A stretch of DNA of 5,242 bases from Chloroflexota bacterium (GTDB lineage Bacteria; Chloroflexota; Anaerolineae; Anaerolineales; UBA11657). Shown here piece after piece: positions 1-5,242 of this stretch (position 1 is its first letter; every line of letters starts with the position of its first letter). The translations under genes and the position numbers were made by a program. The notes under the pieces are model-generated. The model worked only from the letters and a program-made list of their open reading frames with translations. It had not been told where the DNA came from and searched no databases. The stretch lies in the NCBI GenBank assembly GCA_003670425.1, contig QWRL01000170.1:1-5242 (forward strand), written 5' to 3'.

Positions 1-46
1 TAGGCGTATTTGATCAAATTAGGCTCCTGCCAGGCTTTGGCGAAAA
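1..46 (-). other. Out-of-frame continuation of the amidase C-terminus (probable one-base deletion in a homopolymer)
   Basis: On the minus strand, reading from position 44 in the frame shifted by one base gives FAKAWQEPNLIKYA. This is the normal continuation of amidase-signature proteins after the PVGISF stretch (aromatic, AW-E, then LI-hydrophobic-YA). It stays open to the window edge. The break lies in a run of four A on the plus strand (43-46). Five A would join the two frames without any other change. In the existing frame translation stops at TGA (14-16). The remaining 10-15 or so C-terminal residues would lie beyond position 1. Confidence 0.75.
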
Positions 47-1441
47 GGAAATACCCACTGGCAAACCAAACACATGCCCCGCCGGGACGGTGATATGCGG
101 ATATCCCGCCACCGCTGCTGGTGATGTGCTTTCCATGTCCCAATTGATCGCATCGCCGTTTGCCAGATCGATCATCCACGCTGGTCCGCCCGAAGGGACA
201 ACGATCGCATCCAGTTTGTGTTTGCGCAGGGTCGCATCAATCCCGGCTTTGCGCGTCAGATGCAAGTTCTTCGCCAGCGCATCTTTATACTTCTTCGCGC
301 TTAGCGCAGCCTTCTCTTGTGCGGCAAGCATATGCTCCTGCCCAAAGTACGGCATAACTTTATCGCTATTCTCTTCATTGAACTTGATCACATCTGCCAG
401 CGAATGGACGCGCGCATGTTCATCAAGTGTCTTGAGATATTTATTTAAGTCAGCCTTAAGCTCGTGATGCAGCACTTCGAGCTCCGTGGCACCAAACTTA
501 TCAAAGTTCGGCACATCAGCCGGGTCAACGATCACTGCGCCCAACTGCTTGATCACTTCAAGACACAACTCAAAAATCTTGAGGATGCGCGGATTTGCGC
601 CCGTCATATTTCTAGCGACGCCGATACGCGCGCCCTGAAGTCCATCCAGAGCAAGATATTTTGCATAATTGGACAAAGCCCGCTGCTTGCTAAACCTGGT
701 GGCTGCATCGTTGCCGTCAACTCCCGTCAATGCCCCGAGCAGGATTGCCGCATCTGCCACCGTCCGCGCCATGGGACCAGGTGTGTCCTGACTGTGTGCG
801 ATCGGAATAATGCCACTGCGACTCGCCAAACCCAACGTCGGCTTGATCCCCACGATGCCATTCGTCTGCGCTGGGCTGATGATCGAACCGTCGGTCTCAG
901 TACCGATCGCCGCCACGCACAAATTCGCCGCCACCGCCGCGCCCGAACCGGAAGAGGAACCACTCGGCGAGCGATCCAATGCGTAGGGGTTACGCGTCAA
1001 CCCACCGCGCGATGACCAGCCACTGACCGACCGTTTGCCGCGAAAATTTGCCCACTCGCTCAAATTAGTTTTGCCTAGAAGCACCGCACCGGCTTTGCGC
1101 AACTGCTTTACGATAAAGGCATCCTTCGGCGCGATGTTACCTTCCAACGCCAGCGAGCCCGCCGTTGTTTGCATGCGGTCATGTGTATCGATGTTGTCCT
1201 TGATCAAGATCGGGATGCCGTGCAACGCGCCGCGCAGTTTGCCTGCCTTGCGCTCTTTATCGAGTCCATCCGCAATATCCAAGGCATCCGGGTTTAGCTC
1301 GATCACCGAATTGATATACGGTCCGCTTTTATCTACCGCCGCGATGCGTAGTAGATACAACTCAGTGACCTGACGTGAAGTCAGTTCCCCTGATTCCATT
1401 TTTTCATTCAGGTCAGTAATCGTCCACTCGGGCAGAATCAT
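14..1441 (-). CDS. Amidase-signature family hydrolase, peptide-amidase type; C-terminus altered by a probable frameshift
   Basis: Hydrolyses a carboxamide to acid and ammonia; the true substrate is unknown. The protein is 475 residues counted from the chosen start. The Ser-cisSer-Lys triad is visible: Lys81 in IPILIKDN, Ser162 in the serine/glycine loop (SPSGSSSGSG), and nucleophile Ser186 in GTETDGSI, with the family's usual 24-residue spacing between the serines. GTETDGSI and SQDTPGPMAR (about 218-227) resemble peptide amidase and its relatives more than the tRNA amidotransferase subunit GatA, and no gatB/gatC lies nearby. No signal peptide is seen, so it is probably cytoplasmic. The ATG at 1441 is preferred over an in-frame ATG at 1501 because AGGAG lies 8 bases upstream. 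Residues 1-466 follow the family. After PVGISF the last nine residues (SPKPGRSLI) do not, and the expected ending is found in another frame. It may be functional, damaged, or a sequencing artefact. Confidence 0.88.
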   Translation of the reverse strand: MILPEWTITDLNEKMESGELTSRQVTELYLLRIAAVDKSGPYINSVIELNPDALDIADGLDKERKAGKLRGALHGIPILIKDNIDTHDRMQTTAGSLALEGNIAPKDAFIVKQLRKAGAVLLGKTNLSEWANFRGKRSVSGWSSRGGLTRNPYALDRSPSGSSSGSGAAVAANLCVAAIGTETDGSIISPAQTNGIVGIKPTLGLASRSGIIPIAHSQDTPGPMARTVADAAILLGALTGVDGNDAATRFSKQRALSNYAKYLALDGLQGARIGVARNMTGANPRILKIFELCLEVIKQLGAVIVDPADVPNFDKFGATELEVLHHELKADLNKYLKTLDEHARVHSLADVIKFNEENSDKVMPYFGQEHMLAAQEKAALSAKKYKDALAKNLHLTRKAGIDATLRKHKLDAIVVPSGGPAWMIDLANGDAINWDMESTSPAAVAGYPHITVPAGHVFGLPVGISFSPKPGRSLI

Positions 1442-1449
1442 CCCGCTTG

Positions 1450-1454
1450 CTCCT
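1450..1454 (-). promoter_or_regulatory. Ribosome binding site of the amidase gene
   Basis: The minus strand reads AAAGGAGCAAGCGGGATG. The AGGAG core sits 8 bases before the ATG at 1441-1439. It decides the start: the 20 extra residues of the longer reading from 1501 have no such site and do not look like family sequence. It is the only clear Shine-Dalgarno sequence among the three gene starts in the window. Confidence 0.75.
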
Positions 1455-1565
1455 TTAACGGAAAGTACATTCAAGCTTCCTTGCACCCCGACACAACACA
1501 CCTAATTGCCGGGGAAGTCTGATGCAAAGTTGCGCAGGATTCCACACCCCATCATCTCATGGCCA

Positions 1566-1594
1566 TTGACCACTTATGTCACTTGTTTTGTAAT
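1566..1594 (+). promoter_or_regulatory. Sigma-70-like promoter match facing rightwards
   Basis: TTGACC (1566-1571), a 17-base spacer, and TGTAAT (1589-1594) each match the -35 and -10 consensus at 5 of 6 positions. Transcription would start near 1601 and run against the phosphodiesterase gene. No plus-strand gene of normal size follows; only a 19-codon reading frame (1604-1663) lies downstream. Matches this good are expected by chance about 0.2 times in both strands of a window this size at exactly 17 bases spacing, so this is a candidate only. Confidence 0.3.
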
Positions 1595-1728
1595 TACTGA
1601 GTTATGAATCGCTCAACCAAAGAAAATTGCGCTATTTATACAAAACGGCGTTGGCAGCCCTAAACATTCAGTGCGATCCGCCAGCAACCAGACCACGCCT
1701 ACGCACGCGCCGCGGCATGGCTTTAGTT

Positions 1729-2553
1729 TCATCGCCCAAACATTTCTGCCGAAGCCGCCAATTCGTCCACCATCACGCCATCCGCACCGAAGGCTAACAT
1801 CAACCGCGTCGTGAGGGGATGTTCGATGGCCCCGAACCAGATATAAACCTGCTGTCCACGTGCGTGGGCGGCGCGCACCATCCAGGGATTGAGGAGTACC
1901 ATCTCCGCCATCGGACAGGAGGCGATGGTTTGGCCGGGCGTTTCGTTTGGGAGAGAAAACTTCCAAAGCCCGGTCAACAGGCAAAATTGCACGCTTGGGC
2001 GGTAGGCAAGAATCTCCTGCAGGGTTTCAGGGGCAAAGGATTGAATGATGGTATGTCCGAGGTAATTTGCCGCAATGATTTCATTTACCATCTTCTCGCC
2101 TAAGCCTGGATAGAGGGCAGGAGATTTGGCTTCGGGAAGAATGTCTACGCCGTTCTCCTTGGCGAGTTGGATGACCTCTGCAAACGTGGGAACTGATTCG
2201 CCTTTCCCCGCGTCGAGCGCGGTAATCTGATCGAGAGTCATCTCCCCGACCAATCCGGTGCCGTTCGTCGTTCTGTCAACGGTGACATCATGAATGACGA
2301 TGAGATGCCCGTCAACGGTCATTTGCACGTCAAATTCCAAATAATCTGCACCGCGGGCGATGGCGTTGCGGAAGGATGCCAGAGTATTTTCCGGAGTAGT
2401 TACTTTTCCACCGCGATGGGCAATGAACTGGGGGGCGGCGGGAAGGGGGCCACGAAGAAAAAAATACGCGCCATAGTAGACTACGAACAGGGCAAAGAGT
2501 GTGAGCAGAAAGCCACGTCCGCTCGGTAGCCGACGTTTGGTGGGGGTAGCCAT
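1729..2553 (-). CDS. Membrane-anchored glycerophosphodiester phosphodiesterase (GDPD family)
   Basis: Expected to hydrolyse glycerophosphodiesters (for example glycerophosphocholine) to glycerol 3-phosphate and an alcohol, using a divalent metal. The 274-residue protein begins with a basic stretch (KRR, 6-8) and one hydrophobic segment (about 14-33) that suits a signal anchor, placing the catalytic domain outside the cytoplasm. The family motifs are all present: HRGG (His46, Arg47), PENT (Glu55), EFDVQMTVDG (Glu73, Asp75), IHD (His88), the PEAK strand (Glu141, Lys143) and the C-terminal GADGVMVDE (256-264). His46 and His88 are the expected acid/base pair; Glu55 or Glu73, Asp75 and Glu141 the metal ligands. 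Length is normal for one domain plus anchor. The start has an in-frame stop (TAG) two codons upstream, so ATG 2553 is the first possible start, although no clear Shine-Dalgarno is seen. It begins 30 bases after the Rieske gene and is probably co-transcribed with it. Substrate choice cannot be read from sequence. Confidence 0.9.
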   Translation of the reverse strand: MATPTKRRLPSGRGFLLTLFALFVVYYGAYFFLRGPLPAAPQFIAHRGGKVTTPENTLASFRNAIARGADYLEFDVQMTVDGHLIVIHDVTVDRTTNGTGLVGEMTLDQITALDAGKGESVPTFAEVIQLAKENGVDILPEAKSPALYPGLGEKMVNEIIAANYLGHTIIQSFAPETLQEILAYRPSVQFCLLTGLWKFSLPNETPGQTIASCPMAEMVLLNPWMVRAAHARGQQVYIWFGAIEHPLTTRLMLAFGADGVMVDELAASAEMFGR

Positions 2554-2583
2554 ACTAGAACACTACGCTTAAATGCTGCGTGA

Positions 2584-3603
2584 TTACTCAGCCACATCCA
2601 GATAGTGGTAATAGTCCAGCGCCTGCGCATGCATGGCGCGGCGATAGTTGATGGCAACATTATCAAACGTGAGATGCAACTCGGCCGCCAAATCAAATGG
2701 CACCTGCTCCGGGCGCTGTGATTCCACAATGCGCTTGTCCTGCCCGAAGATTGTGTCCTCGAACGCCTGCAAGACCGAGTCCGGCTGGTCCAGATCATAG
2801 TTGCGTCCGATGATGCAATAACCGCGGCAATGGTTTTGATCGATTGGCTGTGCCGCAAAAAAATAGACCATGCCTTTTTCTCCGCCCCAGCCCAGACGCA
2901 GCACAATCGTATACGGCAGATGCAGCTCGTAGCGGCTGCGGCGCTCAGGTGCCAGCGCTTGATCATTGCCAAACACCGGAAAGTCATCCGTGTTGGCGGC
3001 TTCCGGGCGCACAATGGTGTAGTGCAGCACATTGCCGCGCACCTCCACCTTGTGTTCAGGCACAACCGGGCGGTTTACATCGCCCAACAAACCCGGGTGC
3101 ACCCACGGGAAGTGCCCAAAATCAGTGAAGTTTTCGACCTGGCGTGACGCATCACTATCCCAGCTAAACGGACCCGTATTCACCACTTTCCACTTTCCGT
3201 TTTCAAGTTCGGGAATGTCCGGCAATGGATAGCGCTGCGGCTCCTGCAGTGCCACCCAAATTAGCCCAAACCTTTCGACGCAACTAAAGCGCTCCACCCG
3301 CGCTTTGATCGGGATGGCGGTGCTGGCCACTTTTTGGGGGATCAGCGTGCACGCGCCGCTGGTGTTGTAACGCCAGCCATGGTAGCCGCACACCAGCTCG
3401 CTGCCGTTCACCCAGCCCAGCGACAACGCCGTGCCGCGGTGGATGCATAAATCTTTCATGGCATGCGGGATGCCGTCCGCTGCGCGCCAGATGACGAGTG
3501 CCTCGCCCAGAAGTTTTGCGGCGAAAGGTGTACCAGTTACTTCATGCGCGTAAGCCACCGGATGCCAGCACGCGCGCAGATTTTTAGTGAATGTGACTGT
3601 CAT
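2584..3603 (-). CDS. Rieske non-heme iron oxygenase, alpha (terminal oxygenase) subunit, VanA/dicamba-monooxygenase size class
   Basis: Terminal oxygenase that takes electrons from a ferredoxin/reductase partner and uses O2 to hydroxylate or demethylate a small substrate. The 339-residue protein has an N-terminal Rieske [2Fe-2S] domain with C53-x-H55 and C72-x-x-H75. The catalytic domain carries the 2-His-1-carboxylate iron site: N158-x-x-D161-x-x-H164-x4-H169, with Asp289 (FGQDKRIVESQRPE) as the likely third ligand. Asp161 is the usual electron-bridging residue, whereas carnitine oxygenase CntA has Glu there. The length fits the VanA, dicamba O-demethylase and LigXa type rather than betaine demethylases (about 400 residues or more). 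No reductase or ferredoxin gene is in the window. ATG 3603 is the first start after an in-frame TAG (3624-3622), but lacks a clear Shine-Dalgarno. The substrate is unknown; its place between a carnitine-catabolic gene and a phosphodiesterase suggests, but does not prove, an amine or methyl-ether substrate. Confidence 0.92.
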   Translation of the reverse strand: MTVTFTKNLRACWHPVAYAHEVTGTPFAAKLLGEALVIWRAADGIPHAMKDLCIHRGTALSLGWVNGSELVCGYHGWRYNTSGACTLIPQKVASTAIPIKARVERFSCVERFGLIWVALQEPQRYPLPDIPELENGKWKVVNTGPFSWDSDASRQVENFTDFGHFPWVHPGLLGDVNRPVVPEHKVEVRGNVLHYTIVRPEAANTDDFPVFGNDQALAPERRSRYELHLPYTIVLRLGWGGEKGMVYFFAAQPIDQNHCRGYCIIGRNYDLDQPDSVLQAFEDTIFGQDKRIVESQRPEQVPFDLAAELHLTFDNVAINYRRAMHAQALDYYHYLDVAE

Positions 3604-3811
3604 TTGGTTTGTGTGATGCGTCTAAACAACAAAGCAATTTTGCCCGCGCACAATTGGCACATCTGCAAGCTCCAGTTTCCGGTTCGCAATTTACCACTCG
3701 CAAGGGCAAGTGATCAGGCGGCGCGTACAACGCTGCGGCACTATAACCGCGCATTGCACCCGTGCATGGCACACTCTCTTGCCGGGGTTCACGCGGTTAC
3801 GCCGCCGCCCA
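3604..3811. other. Intergenic region between the carnitine gene and the Rieske gene
   Basis: The gap is 208 bases long. No hairpin plus T run typical of an intrinsic terminator follows the upstream stop codon. A TATAGT hexamer on the minus strand (3745-3740) could be a -10 element for the Rieske gene, but no good -35 is found 16-18 bases before it; the palindrome listed separately overlaps that place. A second imperfect inverted repeat lies closer to the gene: GCAATTTTGC (3634-3643) against GCACAATTGGC (3648-3658), 31-55 bases upstream of the Rieske start. Confidence 0.4.
3751..3770. repeat. Imperfect 20-base palindrome, possible operator
   Basis: GCATTGCACCCGTGCATGGC has two 9-base arms around CC, matching at 7 of 9 positions, with a perfect TGCAC/GTGCA core. 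The loop is too tight for a good RNA hairpin and no T run follows, so a protein-binding site is likelier than a terminator. It lies just upstream of the TATAGT hexamer on the minus strand, where an activator or repressor of the Rieske gene could bind. One copy only was found. Confidence 0.3.
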
Positions 3812-5242
3812 TCACTTTACACTCTGGCCCACAAAGCGCCCGCTGCCGGCGGGGCGCGGCAGCTTGGCATGCGCGGCTGCAATTGGCGCCAGTGCCTGCA
3901 GCAGCTCCGCACCCATTGGAGATGATTTCTTGAGTGCCGTGTCAACGTGCAGGTAGAGGTGCTCGGCAGTTGCCACGGGCGTGCCATCCGCCTGCGCCAT
4001 CACGGAGTGCAGGTGCACGCGCTTTGCGCCAAGCTCCACTACCTGCGCCGTCACCACAATCTCATCGCCAGCCTTGCTCTCGCTGAGGTAGCGCACGTGG
4101 CTCTCAACGGTGTAGAAGGAGCGCCCGGTGGCGAGATACTCCGCATTGAAGCCAATCGAGCGGAAGAACTCGTCCATCGCCTCGCTTGAGAGCTGCATGT
4201 AGCGGCTGTCATTGGTGTGGCCGTTGTAGTCCGTCCACTCTGCGGGAATGTGGCGGCGCAGCACATCAATTGGCGCATCAATGCGGGCGGGCGGCGCAGT
4301 TGTGCCGCTAAGCAGCCCGCGTTCATAGGCGGCAAGAGTTTCACCAGCCCCAAAGCCAACTTGGCGCAGGCCCTGCATGACCGCCCCGAGGCAGGCCTCG
4401 CGCAGAGCCTCCAGCTGCCGACTCGACTTTTCACCCGCCTGGGCATCGGACTGCGCCACAAGCCGTTCAAGCAAGTCAGCGGTGAGTTCCGGAACATGCG
4501 TGAGCTTGGTCCACGGCCACTTGAGCGCGGGGCCAAACTGCTCCATAAAGTGCCGCATGCCCGCCTCGCCACCGGCAATGCGATAGACGAGAAAGGTGCC
4601 CATGAACGCCCAGCGCAGGCCGGCGCCGAAGCGGATGGCGTCGTCAATTTCTTCGACAGTGGCGATGCCGTCATTTACAAGCCACAGAGCTTCGCGCCAC
4701 AAAGCCTCCAGCAGCCGGTCCGCAACGAAGCCGTCAATTTCTTTGCGCAGCATGAGCGGCCGCATGCCCACGGCGGAGTACACCGCGCGGGCGCGCTCGC
4801 GGGTTGCTGGCGATGTGCGGTCGCCGCCACACACCTCCACCAGTGGCAGCAGGTAAACCGGGTTGAAGGGATGCCCGACGACAAGGCGCTCGGGGTGCGC
4901 CATATGCGCCTGAAGCTGTGTTGGCAGCAAGCCCGAAGTTGACGAGCCAAATACAATGTGCGGCGCTGCTGCGCGGCTGGCCTGCGCGAGCAGCTGCTGC
5001 TTGAGTTCCAGGCGCTCGGGCGCGCTCTCCTGCACGAAGTCGACACCCGCGACGGCGGCTTCGGGCGAATCAACAAAGGTAAGCGCGCCCGCTGCCGGCA
5101 GCGGTGCCAGCAGCATTTTTGCGTATGCGCGGCGCGCGTTGGCCAGCACCGCGCCAACCTTGCGCTCGGCCTGCGGATCCACATCGTAAATGCGCACATC
5201 GATGCCATGCAGGAGTAACCGCGCGGCCCAGCCGGCACGCAT
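3812..5242 (-). CDS. lcdH: L-carnitine dehydrogenase / betainyl-CoA thioesterase fusion protein, N-terminus beyond the window
   Basis: The dehydrogenase oxidises L-carnitine to 3-dehydrocarnitine with NAD+; the thioesterase releases glycine betaine from betainyl-CoA. The visible 476 residues run to the right edge, where the first ATG falls inside the nucleotide-binding loop, so roughly 15-20 N-terminal residues are missing and this ATG is not the start. Dehydrogenase part (about 1-308): MRAGWAAR is the end of the Rossmann GxGxxG loop, SSTSG at 100-104, GHPFNP with His124, and Glu136 twelve residues later, the 3-hydroxyacyl-CoA dehydrogenase dyad. GFVADRLLEALWREALWLVN (171-190) and GLRWAFMGTF (208-217) are typical of carnitine dehydrogenases. 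After a short linker (about 309-320) comes a hotdog thioesterase domain (about 321-470) with DYNGH (338-342; Asp338 possible catalytic acid), SFYTVESH (375-382) and a C-terminal PAGSGRFVG. The fused form is known from Sinorhizobium meliloti; other bacteria have two separate genes. The acyl-transfer enzyme that links both steps is expected nearby. GC content is visibly higher than in the left half. Confidence 0.88.
   Translation of the reverse strand: MRAGWAARLLLHGIDVRIYDVDPQAERKVGAVLANARRAYAKMLLAPLPAAGALTFVDSPEAAVAGVDFVQESAPERLELKQQLLAQASRAAAPHIVFGSSTSGLLPTQLQAHMAHPERLVVGHPFNPVYLLPLVEVCGGDRTSPATRERARAVYSAVGMRPLMLRKEIDGFVADRLLEALWREALWLVNDGIATVEEIDDAIRFGAGLRWAFMGTFLVYRIAGGEAGMRHFMEQFGPALKWPWTKLTHVPELTADLLERLVAQSDAQAGEKSSRQLEALREACLGAVMQGLRQVGFGAGETLAAYERGLLSGTTAPPARIDAPIDVLRRHIPAEWTDYNGHTNDSRYMQLSSEAMDEFFRSIGFNAEYLATGRSFYTVESHVRYLSESKAGDEIVVTAQVVELGAKRVHLHSVMAQADGTPVATAEHLYLHVDTALKKSSPMGAELLQALAPIAAAHAKLPRPAGSGRFVGQSVK

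Larger units (their letters stand above)
1442..1728. other. Intergenic region between the phosphodiesterase and amidase genes
   Basis: This 287-base gap separates the stop of the phosphodiesterase gene from the amidase start and is relatively AT-rich between about 1566 and 1650. It must hold any separate promoter for the amidase. The best minus-strand match I find is weak: TTGAGC (1616-1611), an 18-base spacer, then TACAAA (1592-1587). A TATAAA at 1640-1635 has no good -35 partner. No hairpin followed by a T run is visible after the phosphodiesterase stop. A better promoter-like match lies on the plus strand and is listed separately. Confidence 0.5.

Noticed and set aside
464..1015. Long plus-strand open frame (183 codons) opposite the amidase gene
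   Set aside because: Its translation has no recognisable family features and is rich in Arg, His and Cys, as expected of the complement of a real gene. The opposite strand has an intact catalytic triad.
14..1441. Identity as GatA, the tRNA amidotransferase subunit A
   Set aside because: The nucleophile motif is GTETDGSI rather than the GatA-like GSDTGGSI, and no gatB or gatC gene lies beside it.
1439..1501. Longer amidase start at 1501 adding 20 residues (MCCVGVQGS...)
   Set aside because: No ribosome binding site precedes it and the added residues do not look like family sequence or a signal peptide. The ATG at 1441 has AGGAG at ideal spacing.
2584..3603. Identity as carnitine oxygenase CntA or glycine betaine demethylase GbcA, suggested by the neighbour
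   Set aside because: The protein is shorter than these and has Asp161 at the bridging position where CntA has Glu. The C-terminal FGQDKRIVESQRPE stretch suits the VanA-like class.
3771..3811. Possible terminator after the carnitine gene (GCGG/CCGC stem just past the stop)
   Set aside because: The stem has only four pairs and no T run follows on the minus strand.
4217..4942. Plus-strand open frame of 241 codons opposite the carnitine gene
   Set aside because: It is a shadow of the GC-rich coding strand. The minus-strand product matches the dehydrogenase/thioesterase family along its whole length.
5240..5242. ATG at the right edge as the true start of the carnitine dehydrogenase
   Set aside because: It falls inside the nucleotide-binding loop. 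The first strand and first glycines of the Rossmann fold would be missing, so the gene must begin outside the window.

Overview
The window is bacterial DNA with four protein-coding genes, all on the minus strand, so transcription runs from the right edge to the left edge. In transcription order they are: (1) the 3' part, nearly the whole gene, of a fusion of L-carnitine dehydrogenase and a hotdog thioesterase (betainyl-CoA thioesterase type), entering from the right edge; (2) a complete VanA/dicamba-monooxygenase-sized Rieske oxygenase alpha subunit; (3) a membrane-anchored glycerophosphodiester phosphodiesterase; (4) an amidase-signature enzyme of the peptide-amidase type, whose 3' end carries an apparent one-base frameshift just before the left edge.

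Layout: 3812-5242 carnitine dehydrogenase/thioesterase; 3604-3811 a 208-base gap with an imperfect palindrome; 2584-3603 Rieske oxygenase; a 30-base gap; 1729-2553 phosphodiesterase; 1442-1728 a 287-base gap with a good ribosome binding site for the amidase and a promoter-like sequence facing the other way; 14-1441 amidase. The Rieske and phosphodiesterase genes are close enough to share a transcript. The other two gaps are long enough for separate promoters. I see no RNA gene, CRISPR array, insertion sequence or convincing intrinsic terminator.

How the genes may work together: the fusion enzyme carries the first and third steps of aerobic carnitine breakdown (carnitine to 3-dehydrocarnitine, then betainyl-CoA to glycine betaine). 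The middle enzyme (3-dehydrocarnitine cleavage with acetyl-CoA) is not in the window and would be expected just upstream, beyond the right edge. Glycerophosphodiesterases can free choline from glycerophosphocholine, and some Rieske oxygenases demethylate or cleave quaternary amines, so the region could be a quaternary-amine salvage locus. That link is inference only: the Rieske protein looks like the short VanA class rather than the known betaine or carnitine oxygenases.

Organism: an aerobic, heterotrophic, moderately to highly GC-rich bacterium. A hand count of one sequence row each gave about 68% GC in the carnitine gene and 52-55% in the phosphodiesterase and amidase genes. The gene content fits soil or aquatic Proteobacteria or Chloroflexota; I cannot decide between them. 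Nothing here is clearly a novel system. The best leads are the amidase frameshift, the unusual residue in the nucleotide-binding loop of the carnitine dehydrogenase, and the gene neighbourhood itself.
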